Source of the DNA: DASWNP01 sp036399175
GTDB taxonomy: Bacteria; Acidobacteriota; Blastocatellia; Pyrinomonadales; Pyrinomonadaceae
Assembly: GCA_036399175.1 (NCBI GenBank)
Contig: DASWNP010000063.1
Location: 62,001 to 126,000, forward strand
DNA length: 64,000 bases
Direction: 5' to 3'
The notes beneath the pieces are model-generated. The model saw nothing but the letters and a program-made list of their open reading frames with translations, did not search any database and was not told the origin of the DNA. Made by a program: the position numbers and the translations under genes. This document shows positions 16,912-24,950 of this stretch, in pieces. Position 1 is the stretch's first letter; each line of letters opens with the position of its first letter.

Positions 16912-18378
16912 GTGAGAAGAGCCAAGATACTTGCCACGCTCGGGCCTGCGTCGCGCGAGCCCGCTATCCTCGAAGCCTTGCTGGCGGCGGGCGCAAACGC
17001 CGTCCGCATCAACATGTCGCACGGCACACAGGAGGAGCACGACGAGACCATCCGCCGCGCACGCGCCGCCGCCGAGCGCCTGCGTCGCCCCTTAGCCGTG
17101 CTCGTCGATTTGTCAGGCCCGAAGATACGCACCGGAGTTTTGAAGGGCGGGCAGCCCGTCACGCTCGAAGAGGGCGCGCTCTTCACGATTACCACGCGCT
17201 CGGTCGTCGGCGACGCGCGCGAAGTTTCGACCAACTATTCAGGGATGGCGCGCGACGTTAGACCCGGCTCGCGGGTTCTCCTGGACGACGGCCTCATCGA
17301 GCTTCAGGTCGAGAGCACGACCGAGACGGACGTTATCTGCCGCGTCATCAACGGCGGCACGCTCAACGAGCGCAAAGGCATCAACCTGCCCGGCATCTCC
17401 CTGCCGATTCCTTCGCTCACAGATAAAGACCGGCGCGATTTGCAGTGGGCTGTCCGTCAGGGCGTCGATTACATCGCGCTTTCGTTCGTGCGTCGCCCCG
17501 AAGATTGCATCGAAGCCAAGTCGCTCATCAAGGCGGCAGGCGGCAAAGCGCCGCTCGTCGCCAAGATTGAGAAAGCCGAGGCGATGGATCATCTGCCCGC
17601 GATTATCGAGGCCGCCGACGGATTGATGGTTGCGCGCGGCGACCTCGGAGTCGAGACCAGCGTCGAGCTTGTGCCCGTCTATCAGAAGCGCATCATCGAA
17701 GAGGGAAACCGCGCGGGCAAGTTCGTCATCACGGCCACGCAGATGTTGCAGTCGATGATTACCGAGCCGCGCCCGACGCGCGCCGAAGCATCCGACGTGG
17801 CGAACGCCGTCTGGGACGGCTCCGACGCCGTCATGCTCTCCGGCGAGACGGCCACCGGACAATACCCCGTCGCGACCGTCGCCACGATGGCTCGCATCAT
17901 CGAATCGGCTGAAAGCGGCAGGCGCAGAGAAGGAAGCATCATCAGCAAGCTCGTCGGCAAACAATCGGGGCGCATCAGCCGCGCGCTCTGCGAGGCCGCC
18001 GCCTTCGCCGCCGAAGAGATGGGCACGAAGACCACCGCCGTCGTCACCGAGTCGGGACTGATGGCGCGACGCCTCGCCGCCCTGCGCCCCGAACAACGCA
18101 TCGTCGCCCTCACGCCCTCCAGATTCGTGCAGAATGAGCTGGCTCTCATCTGGGGCGTCGAGACGCTCGTGCATACGCCCTGCCAGACCACAGAAGAGAT
18201 GCTCCGCACCGGCGAGCGCGTCCTGCTCGAAGGCGGAGTCGTCCAGCAGGGCGAACTCATCGTCCTGATGGCAGGGCGTCTCTCCGGCCTCGGCCTCTCC
18301 AGCTCCGTCACCCTCGCCACCATCGGCGAGCACGCTGCTTCAGACGACATTCACCACTCGATGCTGCCGAATCGTTAG
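16912..18378 (+). CDS. pyk: Pyruvate kinase
   Basis: Final glycolytic enzyme: converts phosphoenolpyruvate and ADP to pyruvate and ATP. Full length at 488 residues. It begins with RRAKILATLGPAS. Other family blocks are VRINMSHGT, LVDLSGPKIRTG, the active-site motif LVAKIEKAEAMD, MVARGDLGVE and the MLSGETATGQYP block. The C-terminal allosteric domain is complete. The start is GTG at 16912; upstream AGAGGG is a weak ribosome binding site. Confidence 0.96.
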   Translation: MRRAKILATLGPASREPAILEALLAAGANAVRINMSHGTQEEHDETIRRARAAAERLRRPLAVLVDLSGPKIRTGVLKGGQPVTLEEGALFTITTRSVVGDAREVSTNYSGMARDVRPGSRVLLDDGLIELQVESTTETDVICRVINGGTLNERKGINLPGISLPIPSLTDKDRRDLQWAVRQGVDYIALSFVRRPEDCIEAKSLIKAAGGKAPLVAKIEKAEAMDHLPAIIEAADGLMVARGDLGVETSVELVPVYQKRIIEEGNRAGKFVITATQMLQSMITEPRPTRAEASDVANAVWDGSDAVMLSGETATGQYPVATVATMARIIESAESGRRREGSIISKLVGKQSGRISRALCEAAAFAAEEMGTKTTAVVTESGLMARRLAALRPEQRIVALTPSRFVQNELALIWGVETLVHTPCQTTEEMLRTGERVLLEGGVVQQGELIVLMAGRLSGLGLSSSVTLATIGEHAASDDIHHSMLPNR

Positions 18379-18412
18379 CCAGGATAATGACGTTACCATT
18401 CTTATGCTGAGC

Positions 18413-18418
18413 TATAAT
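18413..18418 (+). promoter_or_regulatory. Possible -10 element of the Uma2 gene
   Basis: A consensus TATAAT lies 34 bases before the ATG. No good -35 is found at the proper distance (ACGTTA), so strength is uncertain. Confidence 0.35.
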
Positions 18419-18451
18419 CCGTAAAGTGATTCGGCAGTAGCCGGAGGTCTT

Positions 18452-19012
18452 ATGGCGACGGAAATCAAGCCCCTCTTAACATTGTCCGACCTTGATTCGA
18501 TGCCGGACGACGGCAATCGCTACGAACTCATCGAAGGAGAACTCCTCGTGTCTCGTGCGCCGAGCCTCACTCATCAGAGGATTTCCAGAAACCTTCTGAT
18601 TATTATTGACGCTTACCTCGAAGGAAATCCCATTGGCGAAGTGCTGGCGACGCCGGGCGTCATGCTAGGCGAATCGAACGGCGTCATTCCAGACCTCGTC
18701 TTCATCACCATCGAGCGGCGAGATGCGATTGCTTCGGGAGAGCGTTTGACGGGTGCGCCCGATTTGGTGATTGAGATTCTTTCGCCGGGCGCGGAGAACG
18801 CGCAGCGCGACCGGCGCGCGAAGCGTCAGTTGTATGGAAAGCACGGCGTCAAGGAGTATTGGGTAGTTGACCCGGAGAGTCGAGTAATCGAAATTTATCA
18901 TTCGCAGAGCGGCGTGCTTGAGTTAATTAGAAGCGTTTCTGTTGAAGGAAAGATTAGCTCGGCTCTCTTGCCGGGCTTTGAATGCGGGGCGCGGAGCGTC
19001 TTCAAAATCTAA
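18452..19012 (+). CDS. Uma2 family (DUF820) endonuclease-like protein
   Basis: A 186-residue protein of the Uma2 family, which has a PD-(D/E)xK nuclease fold; its biological role is not settled. The typical order is present: NRYELIEGELLVSRAPS near 23-39, VIPDLVFIT about residue 78, the catalytic block GAPDLVIEILSPG about 102-114, and VKEYWVVDPESR about 130-141. Acidic residues of the site (Asp104, Glu108) and the Lys before YWV are present, so it could be active. Such genes are often numerous and mobile, and this one stands alone. The ATG has GGAGG upstream. Confidence 0.85.
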   Translation: MATEIKPLLTLSDLDSMPDDGNRYELIEGELLVSRAPSLTHQRISRNLLIIIDAYLEGNPIGEVLATPGVMLGESNGVIPDLVFITIERRDAIASGERLTGAPDLVIEILSPGAENAQRDRRAKRQLYGKHGVKEYWVVDPESRVIEIYHSQSGVLELIRSVSVEGKISSALLPGFECGARSVFKI

Positions 19013-19018
19013 AAGTCT

Positions 19019-19549
19019 ATGGTCACTTTAGAAACCGAGCGGTTGATACTTCGGATGTGGCGCGAAGAGACGGACTTCGAGACCTACGCGCGCATGTGCG
19101 CGGACGAAGAGGTGATGCGCTACATCGGCGGGAAGGCTTTCTCGCGTGCGGAGGCTTGGCGGCACATGGCTTCGGTGGTCGGGCACTGGTACTTGCGCGG
19201 CTACGGGCATTGGGCTGTCGAAGAGAAGTCGAGCGGGCAGTTTGTAGGGCGCGTAGGCGTGCAGCATCCGGATGGGTGGCCGGGCTTCGAGATAGGCTGG
19301 ACGATTGCGCGCGAGCATTGGGGCAAAGGTTACGCGAGCGAGGGCGCGCGCCGCGCGCTCGACTACGCTTTCAACGAGATGGACAGAGAGCACGTCATCA
19401 GTCTCATTCATCCGGAGAACAGGGCTTCGATTAAGGTGGCCGAGAAGCTCGGCGAGCGCGTCGAAGGACGAACGGAGGTGCTCGGCATCGACGTTCTCAT
19501 CTACGGCATCAGCCGCGACGAGTGGCACGCCGCCGGAAAAGTGGCTTGA
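19019..19549 (+). CDS. GNAT family N-acetyltransferase (RimJ/RimL-like)
   Basis: Acetyl-CoA dependent N-acetyltransferase of 176 residues. The opening LETERLILRMW and the acetyl-CoA loop region WTIAREHWGKGYASEGARR (about 95-115), followed by VISLIHPENRASIKVAEKLG, are typical of the RimJ/RimL group. Substrate unknown. It starts six bases after the Uma2 stop and may be cotranscribed. Confidence 0.9.
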   Translation: MVTLETERLILRMWREETDFETYARMCADEEVMRYIGGKAFSRAEAWRHMASVVGHWYLRGYGHWAVEEKSSGQFVGRVGVQHPDGWPGFEIGWTIAREHWGKGYASEGARRALDYAFNEMDREHVISLIHPENRASIKVAEKLGERVEGRTEVLGIDVLIYGISRDEWHAAGKVA

Positions 19550-19613
19550 AACGAAGCGTCTCGCTCGTGAGGCGCAGGCGCTTCTGTCTACTGAAGCCCG
19601 CCGCCCGTTTGAA

Positions 19614-20450
19614 GTGTCACAGAATCCGTTCTGGCAAATCTCCACCGGAGACCTCTTCGACCTGCTCCAACCGGCGGCATACGCGCTCGCCGCGCTCGTC
19701 TCCGCCTGCGTCATGGCCGACGCCTTGCGCCGCCGTCTGAGCATCTACGCCGTCGCCGCATGGACGCTCGCCACCTTCTTTCTCCCGCTCGTCGCCGCGC
19801 CTCTCTACCTCGCCTTCATCCTCTCCAGACGAAGAGAGACGCCCTTCCGCGATAGTTCGCAGAACTCATCCGTCAGCAAACCGGACGGTGACGTGACTGA
19901 GCCGCGAGACGGCGCGGCATCGCCGACGCCCGCACCCGGCGGCGCAAACCGCGACGCCGCGAGAGTTTCCGTCCAGCATTCTTCTCAAAAACGTGCGCCG
20001 CGCCGAGCCCTCAAAGTCGCGCTCCCAATCTTCTACTTCCTGTTCCTTCTCACGCTGGGCGGCCTGCTCTTTCGGCGCGACTATGCGAGCGTCGAGGCGC
20101 ATCTGGCTCGCGCCGCCCACGCGCGCGTGCGCGACCAGCACGAGCGCGCCGCACGCGAGTACAAGGCCGCGCTTCAACTGGAAGAGAACCCGCACACGCG
20201 AAAACTCCTCGGCGTCGAGCTGATGCACACGGGACGCACGCCGGAAGCGCTCGAAGAGTTTAAAGCCGCCGAGCGCGCGGGCGACGACGACCCGCAGCTT
20301 CCCTTCCGCATCGCGCAAGCCCTCGATTTGCTCAAACGACGAGACGAGGCCGTCGCCTACTACCGTCGTTTTCTCGAAGGAGAATCCTGCACGAAAGAGT
20401 TCGCCGACCAGCGTTGCCTTCAGGCGCAAGCTCGTCTCTCTCAGAAGTGA
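19614..20450 (+). CDS. Membrane protein with TPR-like C-terminus
   Basis: A 278-residue protein of unknown function. Two membrane segments lie near residues 14-36 and 45-72, then a Ser/Pro-rich basic linker, then a third segment about 138-160 (VALPIFYFLFLLTLGGLLF). The last 110 residues are helical repeats of TPR type (EHERAAREYKAALQLEENPH-like, then TGRTPEALEEFKAAERAGDDD). Two Cys close to the end (ESCTKEFADQRCLQA) may pair. The start is uncertain. GTG 19614 is chosen because it begins where hydrophobic, non-shadow sequence begins; the frame extends upstream through the GNAT gene without sensible protein. Confidence 0.62.
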   Translation: MSQNPFWQISTGDLFDLLQPAAYALAALVSACVMADALRRRLSIYAVAAWTLATFFLPLVAAPLYLAFILSRRRETPFRDSSQNSSVSKPDGDVTEPRDGAASPTPAPGGANRDAARVSVQHSSQKRAPRRALKVALPIFYFLFLLTLGGLLFRRDYASVEAHLARAAHARVRDQHERAAREYKAALQLEENPHTRKLLGVELMHTGRTPEALEEFKAAERAGDDDPQLPFRIAQALDLLKRRDEAVAYYRRFLEGESCTKEFADQRCLQAQARLSQK

Positions 20451-20499
20451 TTTTGTTGGTTGTTGTTGTAGTAGCGGCGACCGGATGAAGCTCGATGCT

Positions 20500-21522
20500 C
20501 TATTCGACTCTGAGCATCCGTCCGACCGGCTCGGCGGCGGTGTTGGTAGCTTCGGGGGCGGCCTCTTTGAAAGGCTTCTGCGGATTGCGCCAGTTGTCGA
20601 GGATGGCGACTTTGTGCGAGCAGGCGACGGTGCAGAGCGGAGCGCAGGGCTTCTCCGCGTTGTACTCGCGCTCGAAATCTTTCATCGTGTATTCGGCTAA
20701 GGGGATGCCCGGATAGCCGCGCTGCTGCGAGCAGTAGTGAACGAGGCCGTCTTCGCAGATGTAGAGGTAGCGCGCTCCGGCGCGGCAGCGCCACTCGTTG
20801 GCGCGTCCGGCGGCGAGGTTGTGCTGGAACCAGTCGAGCCGCGTGTAGGTCTCTTTGCCGAGCTGTTTAGCTTCCTGAAAGATGCGCTGCTCGCGCTCGC
20901 TCAAGGGCTTGAGCGTGCCCTGATTGTCGTGGATGACGCCGATGGTCGTGGAAAAGCCGAGTTCTTTGGCGCGACGTCCGACCGTCAGCGCGTCTTCGGG
21001 GTTCTTGATGCCGCCGCCGATGACAGAGTTGATGTTGACGTGAAACTCAGAATACATGGCGAGGTTGCGCAGCTTCTTGTCGAGGTTCTTGAGACTCTTG
21101 TGCGAGACCTCGTCGGGCTCGACGTTGTCGATGCTGATTTGCAGGTATTCGAGCCCCGCCTCGTTCAGACGGCGGATGCGCTCGGGCGTCATGTAGTAGC
21201 CGTTGGAGATGAGACCGGCAATCATGCCGCGACGACGGATGTGCCGGACAATCTCGTCGAGCTGCGGGTGCATCAGGGGCTCGCCGCCGGAGATGGTGAC
21301 GACCGAAGTGCCGAGGTCTGCGAGCTTGTCGAGCCGCCGCTTCATCTCTTCGACGGGGACGGGCTCGGAGGTTTTGTCGTACTCGTTGCAGTAGGCGCAG
21401 GCGAGATTGCAGCGGCGCATGGGGATGACGTGCGCGAGCACGGGATGATTGGTCGAAAGCAGCGCGCGCGTGATAAAGCTCGCCTCGCGCAGCTTAAGTT
21501 TGAGAAACCTGCCCTTCTTCAT
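20500..21522 (-). CDS. Radical SAM enzyme with SPASM-like C-terminus
   Basis: A 340-residue iron-sulphur enzyme that cleaves S-adenosylmethionine to start radical chemistry. The cluster motif CNLACAYC (CxxxCxxC) is at about residues 38-45. SGGEP follows at about 80, and NINSVIGGG and TTIGVIHDNQG belong to the barrel. The C-terminal part has further Cys in WRCRAG, YICEDGLVHYCSQQ and CAPLCTVACSH, which fits a SPASM/twitch-type auxiliary cluster. Such enzymes modify peptides or small molecules, but no peptide precursor is obvious nearby, so the substrate is unknown. Start at ATG 21522; a GTG precedes it. Confidence 0.85.
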   Translation of the reverse strand: MKKGRFLKLKLREASFITRALLSTNHPVLAHVIPMRRCNLACAYCNEYDKTSEPVPVEEMKRRLDKLADLGTSVVTISGGEPLMHPQLDEIVRHIRRRGMIAGLISNGYYMTPERIRRLNEAGLEYLQISIDNVEPDEVSHKSLKNLDKKLRNLAMYSEFHVNINSVIGGGIKNPEDALTVGRRAKELGFSTTIGVIHDNQGTLKPLSEREQRIFQEAKQLGKETYTRLDWFQHNLAAGRANEWRCRAGARYLYICEDGLVHYCSQQRGYPGIPLAEYTMKDFEREYNAEKPCAPLCTVACSHKVAILDNWRNPQKPFKEAAPEATNTAAEPVGRMLRVE

Positions 21523-21690
21523 CACGCCGTTATTTTGACCGCCGCCGGAGAAGGCTCAAGGGAGAAAATCGCCCCGCCGTCCTTCTGCTCATCCGTTCTC
21601 GAAAGTGTTCGCGGGAAAGATTACGCGTAGAGTGCGCCGGATGGCAAGCGCCGATGCGCCGCTCCTGACGAAAAGCTTGCGGGAGAAACA

Positions 21691-21731
21691 GCGAAGGGTT
21701 TCGGAACTTTTCACGCACCGAAACCCTTGCG
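21691..21731 (-). terminator. Intrinsic terminator after the LolA-like gene
   Basis: Stem AAGGGTTTCGG / CCGAAACCCTT (11 bases, extended by partial GCG pairing) with a 13-base loop, followed on the minus strand by a short T run. Lies 34 bases beyond the LolA-like stop. Confidence 0.6.
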
Positions 21732-21764
21732 CTCTCTCTCGAACCTTGACGGCCTTCCAAAAAC

Positions 21765-22469
21765 TTAGCCGTTGACCTTCTTCACGTCGCCCGGCAGCTT
21801 CAGTTGAAACTCTTCGGACGAGACGTGTGCGTTGCGCTGCACGTTGACGAGACGGACAGTCGTCGAATCGTCGTTGCGCTCGACGACTTTGGTCTGGACG
21901 GGCATGCCGTTGTCGTCAACCCAGATTTCCGCGTACTTGTAGCTGGCCTTGCCTTTGGGTACGAGCTTGAGCCAGGTGACGTGGACGTTGCCGTAGAGGA
22001 TGCCTTCGCCGAGCAGTTGGAGCGGCTCGAAGTTGGTGCGAAGCTGCGCCTGAGAGACGTTGAGGCCGAAGCCGAGGACGCCGCTCACCTTGCTGCGGCT
22101 CGAATTGGTCGCGCCGACGTAAGCCATGTTCAGGCGCGGGCGAAACAGAGTGTATTTGCCGTTCGAGACAGCCAGGGTCTCGCGCTGCGGTTTCTGCCAA
22201 TCGACGCGGACAGAGGCTTCGCGCCCTGCGCCAGGCAGGTAAATCACGTCGCCGAGGTACATGTCCTTATCGCCGACCTGTGCGTTGAATTTCTCCATCT
22301 GGATGCCCGCGCGCAGGCTGCGAAGGTCTCTGCGGTTGCGCTCCATCCGGTTGATGATTGAACTGACAAGGCCGGGGCCTTGTGCGTTAGCGCGAGGGGG
22401 AACGATTGCCAGCGAGGCCAGCGCCAGAACAAGCGCGCCAAACAGGCTGAAAACTTGCGACTTCCTCAT
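21765..22469 (-). CDS. LolA-like outer-membrane lipoprotein carrier
   Basis: A 234-residue periplasmic protein. Signal peptide at residues 1-29 ends in RANAQ. The mature chain shows the LolA/LppX/LprG-type pattern: an amphipathic start (SSIINRMERNRRDLRSLRAGIQME), alternating beta strands (VRVDWQKPQRETLAVSNGKYTLFRPRL region), and AEIWVDDNGMPVQTKVVERNDDST late. LolA carries lipoproteins across the periplasm. Downstream genes on neighbouring DNA encode a LolD-like ATPase, a permease and a LolB-like lipoprotein, which supports this role. It has its own consensus promoter and AAAGGAG ribosome site. Identity with true LolA is inferred from pattern only. Confidence 0.75.
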   Translation of the reverse strand: MRKSQVFSLFGALVLALASLAIVPPRANAQGPGLVSSIINRMERNRRDLRSLRAGIQMEKFNAQVGDKDMYLGDVIYLPGAGREASVRVDWQKPQRETLAVSNGKYTLFRPRLNMAYVGATNSSRSKVSGVLGFGLNVSQAQLRTNFEPLQLLGEGILYGNVHVTWLKLVPKGKASYKYAEIWVDDNGMPVQTKVVERNDDSTTVRLVNVQRNAHVSSEEFQLKLPGDVKKVNG

Positions 22470-22523
22470 GCAAACTCCTTTTAGAAAGTTGGGGAACTCC
22501 TGCCCGGTCTCAAAATCCGTGCG

Positions 22524-22551
22524 ATTATAGTGAATGATTACTCTATGTCAA
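22524..22551 (-). promoter_or_regulatory. Consensus sigma-70 promoter of the LolA-like gene
   Basis: Perfect TTGACA (22546-22551) and perfect TATAAT (22524-22529), 16 bases apart. The -35 box overlaps the last codons of the upstream gene (Val-Asp-Ile-Glu), and its stop lies in the spacer. Predicted start near 22517. Confidence 0.8.
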
Positions 22552-22882
22552 CCTCGTAAGCGACTGTGCGCCCGGCCTCGTCCCGCACCTCTCGAAAGCT
22601 CCTGACTCGCGCACCTTGGCGACCCGTGACGATGCGCGCGCGTCGCTCGATTTCTTGTGCGTTGGGAGCTGACCCGGAACTTTCAGGCCAAATGAGCAGC
22701 TTTTCTGCCGCTTCGAGCCCTTTTTGATGCAAACGGCGCGCCTGCGGTTCGCCGTCAAACCACGTTTTTGGCGTCAGGAAGACGAAGGCGAGAATTAACG
22801 CGCAGAGCACGTCATATTGCCAGGTACTCCGGCCATACGACCAGAAAAGCAGACCTTTGAGGGTGCGGGAAAGGGGGAACAT
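22538..22882 (-). CDS. Small membrane protein of unknown function
   Basis: A 114-residue protein with one strong membrane segment (VLCALILAFVFLTP, about 27-42) and a soluble basic C-terminal half (IERRARIVTGRQGARVRSFREVRDEAGRTVAYEVDIE-type charged sequence). I do not recognise it. It lies between the LolD-like and LolA-like genes on the same strand, so a link to the envelope is likely. The ATG at 22882 puts the hydrophobic segment near the N-terminus; an earlier in-frame ATG lies in the repeat upstream. Its end carries the promoter of the next gene. Confidence 0.6.
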   Translation of the reverse strand: MFPLSRTLKGLLFWSYGRSTWQYDVLCALILAFVFLTPKTWFDGEPQARRLHQKGLEAAEKLLIWPESSGSAPNAQEIERRARIVTGRQGARVRSFREVRDEAGRTVAYEVDIE

Positions 22883-22889
22883 AATAAAA

Positions 22890-22951
22890 CAGATGTCAGA
22901 GGTCGTCCGCCAACTGTCAGCTTTTTCTGACACCTGTGCGGACGGCATCTG
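22890..22951. repeat. Word-built inverted repeat, copy T (weak)
   Basis: Arms 22890-22920 and 22927-22951 pair in blocks: CAGATG with CATCTG, GTCCGC with GCGGAC, and GTCAG with CTGAC at the loop. It is less regular than other copies but sits in the same kind of place, between two gene ends. Confidence 0.55.
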
Positions 22952-22960
22952 ACAAATGGA

Positions 22961-23656
22961 TTATATCCTCAGACTGCCCGTCGGCGCAACGATTTGCCCG
23001 TCGCGCATCTGTATGATGCGGCGGCACATGGCGGCGGCCTCCGGGTTGTGGGTAATCATCACGATGGTCTGGTTGAAGCGGTAGTTCATCTCCTGGAACA
23101 TATTGAGGACGATGGCCGAGTTCTCTGTGTCGAGATTTCCGGTCGGCTCGTCGGCGAGGATGATGGCCGGGCGGGTGACGATGGCACGGGCGAGGGCGAC
23201 TCTCTGCTGCTCGCCGCCGGAAAGCTCCAGAGGCTTATGGTGCATCTTGTTCTCAAGCTTCAGGAGGCGCAGGACTTCGCGGCGTCGCTCGGCGTCGCCG
23301 CCGTTCGTGCCGGAGTGGATGCGTTCGGCGAGGCGCAGGTTTCCTTCGGCGGTGAGTGTCGGGAAGAGGTTGAAGCGCTGGAAGACGAAGCCGATTTTGC
23401 GTCGGCGGATGTCGGTGCGGCGGGCGTCGGAGGCGACGGCGAGGTCTTCGCCGTCGATGTGGATGTGGCCGGAGGTCGGGGTGAGCAGCCCGCCGAGCAG
23501 GTGCAGCAAAGTCGATTTGCCGCAGCCCGACGGCCCCATAATCGCCAGAAATTCCCCCTCTTCCACCTCCAGAGAGACCCCGCGCAGAGCGTGTACGTCC
23601 ACGCTCCCGACGCGGTAAGTCATCACCAAATCTTCTGCTTGCAGAATCGTTCGCAT
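22961..23656 (-). CDS. ABC transporter ATP-binding protein (LolD/MacB type)
   Basis: A 231-residue ATPase. Walker A GPSGCGKST is at about 41-49, signature LSGGEQQR at about 143-150, and Walker B IILADEPTGNLD directly after. The GNLDTENSAIV and MITHNPEAAAMC segments mark the LolD/MacB/FtsE group, which powers lipoprotein release or extrusion by a mechanical lever instead of classical transport. The partner is the FtsX-like permease encoded next upstream on the same strand. Confidence 0.92.
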   Translation of the reverse strand: MRTILQAEDLVMTYRVGSVDVHALRGVSLEVEEGEFLAIMGPSGCGKSTLLHLLGGLLTPTSGHIHIDGEDLAVASDARRTDIRRRKIGFVFQRFNLFPTLTAEGNLRLAERIHSGTNGGDAERRREVLRLLKLENKMHHKPLELSGGEQQRVALARAIVTRPAIILADEPTGNLDTENSAIVLNMFQEMNYRFNQTIVMITHNPEAAAMCRRIIQMRDGQIVAPTGSLRI

Positions 23657-23664
23657 AACTCATC

Positions 23665-23740
23665 GTAAATGGTAAATCGTAAATCGTAAATAGATAAAAG
23701 ACAGGTTTTATCTATTTACGATTGACGATTCACGATTTAC
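23665..23740. repeat. Word-built inverted repeat, copy G
   Basis: Arms 23665-23699 and 23706-23740 match at 32 of 35 bases with a six-base loop; the word is GTAAATC/GTGAATC. It fills the gap between the permease stop (23743) and the LolD-like start (23656), and would make a very stable hairpin in the shared transcript. Confidence 0.9.
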
Positions 23741-23742
23741 TT

Positions 23743-24840
23743 TTATTCGTAGCTCAGCGCGTTGACGGGGTCGAGGTTGGCGGCGCGCATGGCGGGATAG
23801 AGCGCGCCGAGAGCGCCGCCGCCGAGGCCGATGAGGGCTGCCGTGAGTGCCCAAGTCCAGCCGTACTCGAAGACCAATCCGTAGGCTTTGTGAATCAGGA
23901 AGCCGACGAGAAAGGAGGCGGCGAAGCCGACGACGAGGCCGAGCAAACTTATCGCCAGCGCCTCGCGCTCGATGACGCCGACGATGTAGCCGCGCGACGC
24001 GCCGAGCGCCTTCAGAATGCCTATCTCGCGCGTCCGTTCCGTAATCGTCGTGTACATCGCCAGCATCACCACTAGCCCGCTCACGACCGCCGACAGCCCG
24101 ACGAGCGTCCGCAGAAACACGCCCAGATAAGGGATGCTCTTTTCGATGTTCGTGATGATGTCGCGCGTGAACTGAATCCTGTTGCCGGGAAGCGCCGCGT
24201 CGATGCGACGGGCGACTTCGACCTGCTCCTCTGTGTTTCTCACCTTGACGAGAATATAAGAGCACTTGCCCGGCGTCTCCATCGCCTCCTGCATCGCCGA
24301 GAGCGCCATCTTCACGCGCGCGCCCGATTCCGGCGCATAAATGCCCACTATCCTGTAAGGCCTGTTGCCGAAGAGACTGAGCGTGCCGCCCACGCCCGTC
24401 TTGTTATTGCTCGCCTTCATCCCGTCAATCACCACCTCGTCTGCGGCTGTGGGCGCACGCCCCTCGACGATGCTCATCCCGTTCATCGACGCGAACGAAT
24501 CCCACTCCACTCCCTCCACCTGCTCAAAACCGAAACCGCGCCCGCCCTGCGAGATGTAGCGAATCACCGGCACGGCCATCTCCACGCCTTCTATCTTCTT
24601 CAGCTCATCGACGTATTTCGTGCTCAGATTTATCGTCGAAGTCATCAATTCCTTCGAGCCCGGACGCGTAAAGAAAATCTCCGCGCGCAGATTCGACGAG
24701 CGTCGCTGAAGGTCGTTCGACATGCCGCGCGACAAACCCGTGAACAGCATCACCAGACACACGCCCAGCGCCACCCCGGCCACACTCACCAGAGCCCTCA
24801 CCGGACGCTGCCTTATATTCGCTATAACCAGACTGTCCAT
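23743..24840 (-). CDS. FtsX/MacB-like ABC transporter permease
   Basis: A 365-residue permease. A membrane segment lies near residues 15-40. A periplasmic MacB-like domain covers about 45-240. Three more segments follow at about 250-275, 300-325 and 335-355. The cytoplasmic block TERTREIGILKALGASRGYIVGVI is the hallmark of the FtsX/LolCE/MacB family, and YPAMRAANLDPVNALSYE is the usual C-terminal end. It pairs with the ATPase downstream. The ATG 24840 is chosen; 27 in-frame codons upstream are encoded entirely by inverted repeat H and show no family similarity. Confidence 0.9.
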   Translation of the reverse strand: MDSLVIANIRQRPVRALVSVAGVALGVCLVMLFTGLSRGMSNDLQRRSSNLRAEIFFTRPGSKELMTSTINLSTKYVDELKKIEGVEMAVPVIRYISQGGRGFGFEQVEGVEWDSFASMNGMSIVEGRAPTAADEVVIDGMKASNNKTGVGGTLSLFGNRPYRIVGIYAPESGARVKMALSAMQEAMETPGKCSYILVKVRNTEEQVEVARRIDAALPGNRIQFTRDIITNIEKSIPYLGVFLRTLVGLSAVVSGLVVMLAMYTTITERTREIGILKALGASRGYIVGVIEREALAISLLGLVVGFAASFLVGFLIHKAYGLVFEYGWTWALTAALIGLGGGALGALYPAMRAANLDPVNALSYE

Positions 24841-24841
24841 T

Positions 24842-24950
24842 CGTGAATCGTCAATCGTGAATAGAAAAGACCTCGTAAATCGTGAATCGTAAATCGTAAA
24901 TAGATAAAACCGGTTCTTCACTATTCACGATTGACGATTCACGATTTACG
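24842..24950. repeat. Word-built inverted repeat, copy H (alternative pairing)
   Basis: One right arm (24921-24950) can pair with either of two left arms. It matches 24842-24864 at 23 of 23 bases and 24874-24903 at 28 of 30. Word GTGAATC/GTAAATC. It lies between the permease start and the stop of the LolB-like gene. Confidence 0.88.

Noticed and set aside
19305..19613. Upstream extension of the TPR membrane protein
   Set aside because: It overlaps the GNAT gene in another frame and is Ser/Arg-rich shadow sequence.
21530..21760. 76-codon minus-strand frame upstream of the radical SAM gene
   Set aside because: It covers the terminator hairpin of the LolA-like gene and is Arg/Ser-rich without protein features.
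24841..24921. N-terminal extension of the permease
   Set aside because: The 27 added codons come wholly from inverted repeat H and precede a normal FtsX-type N-terminus.
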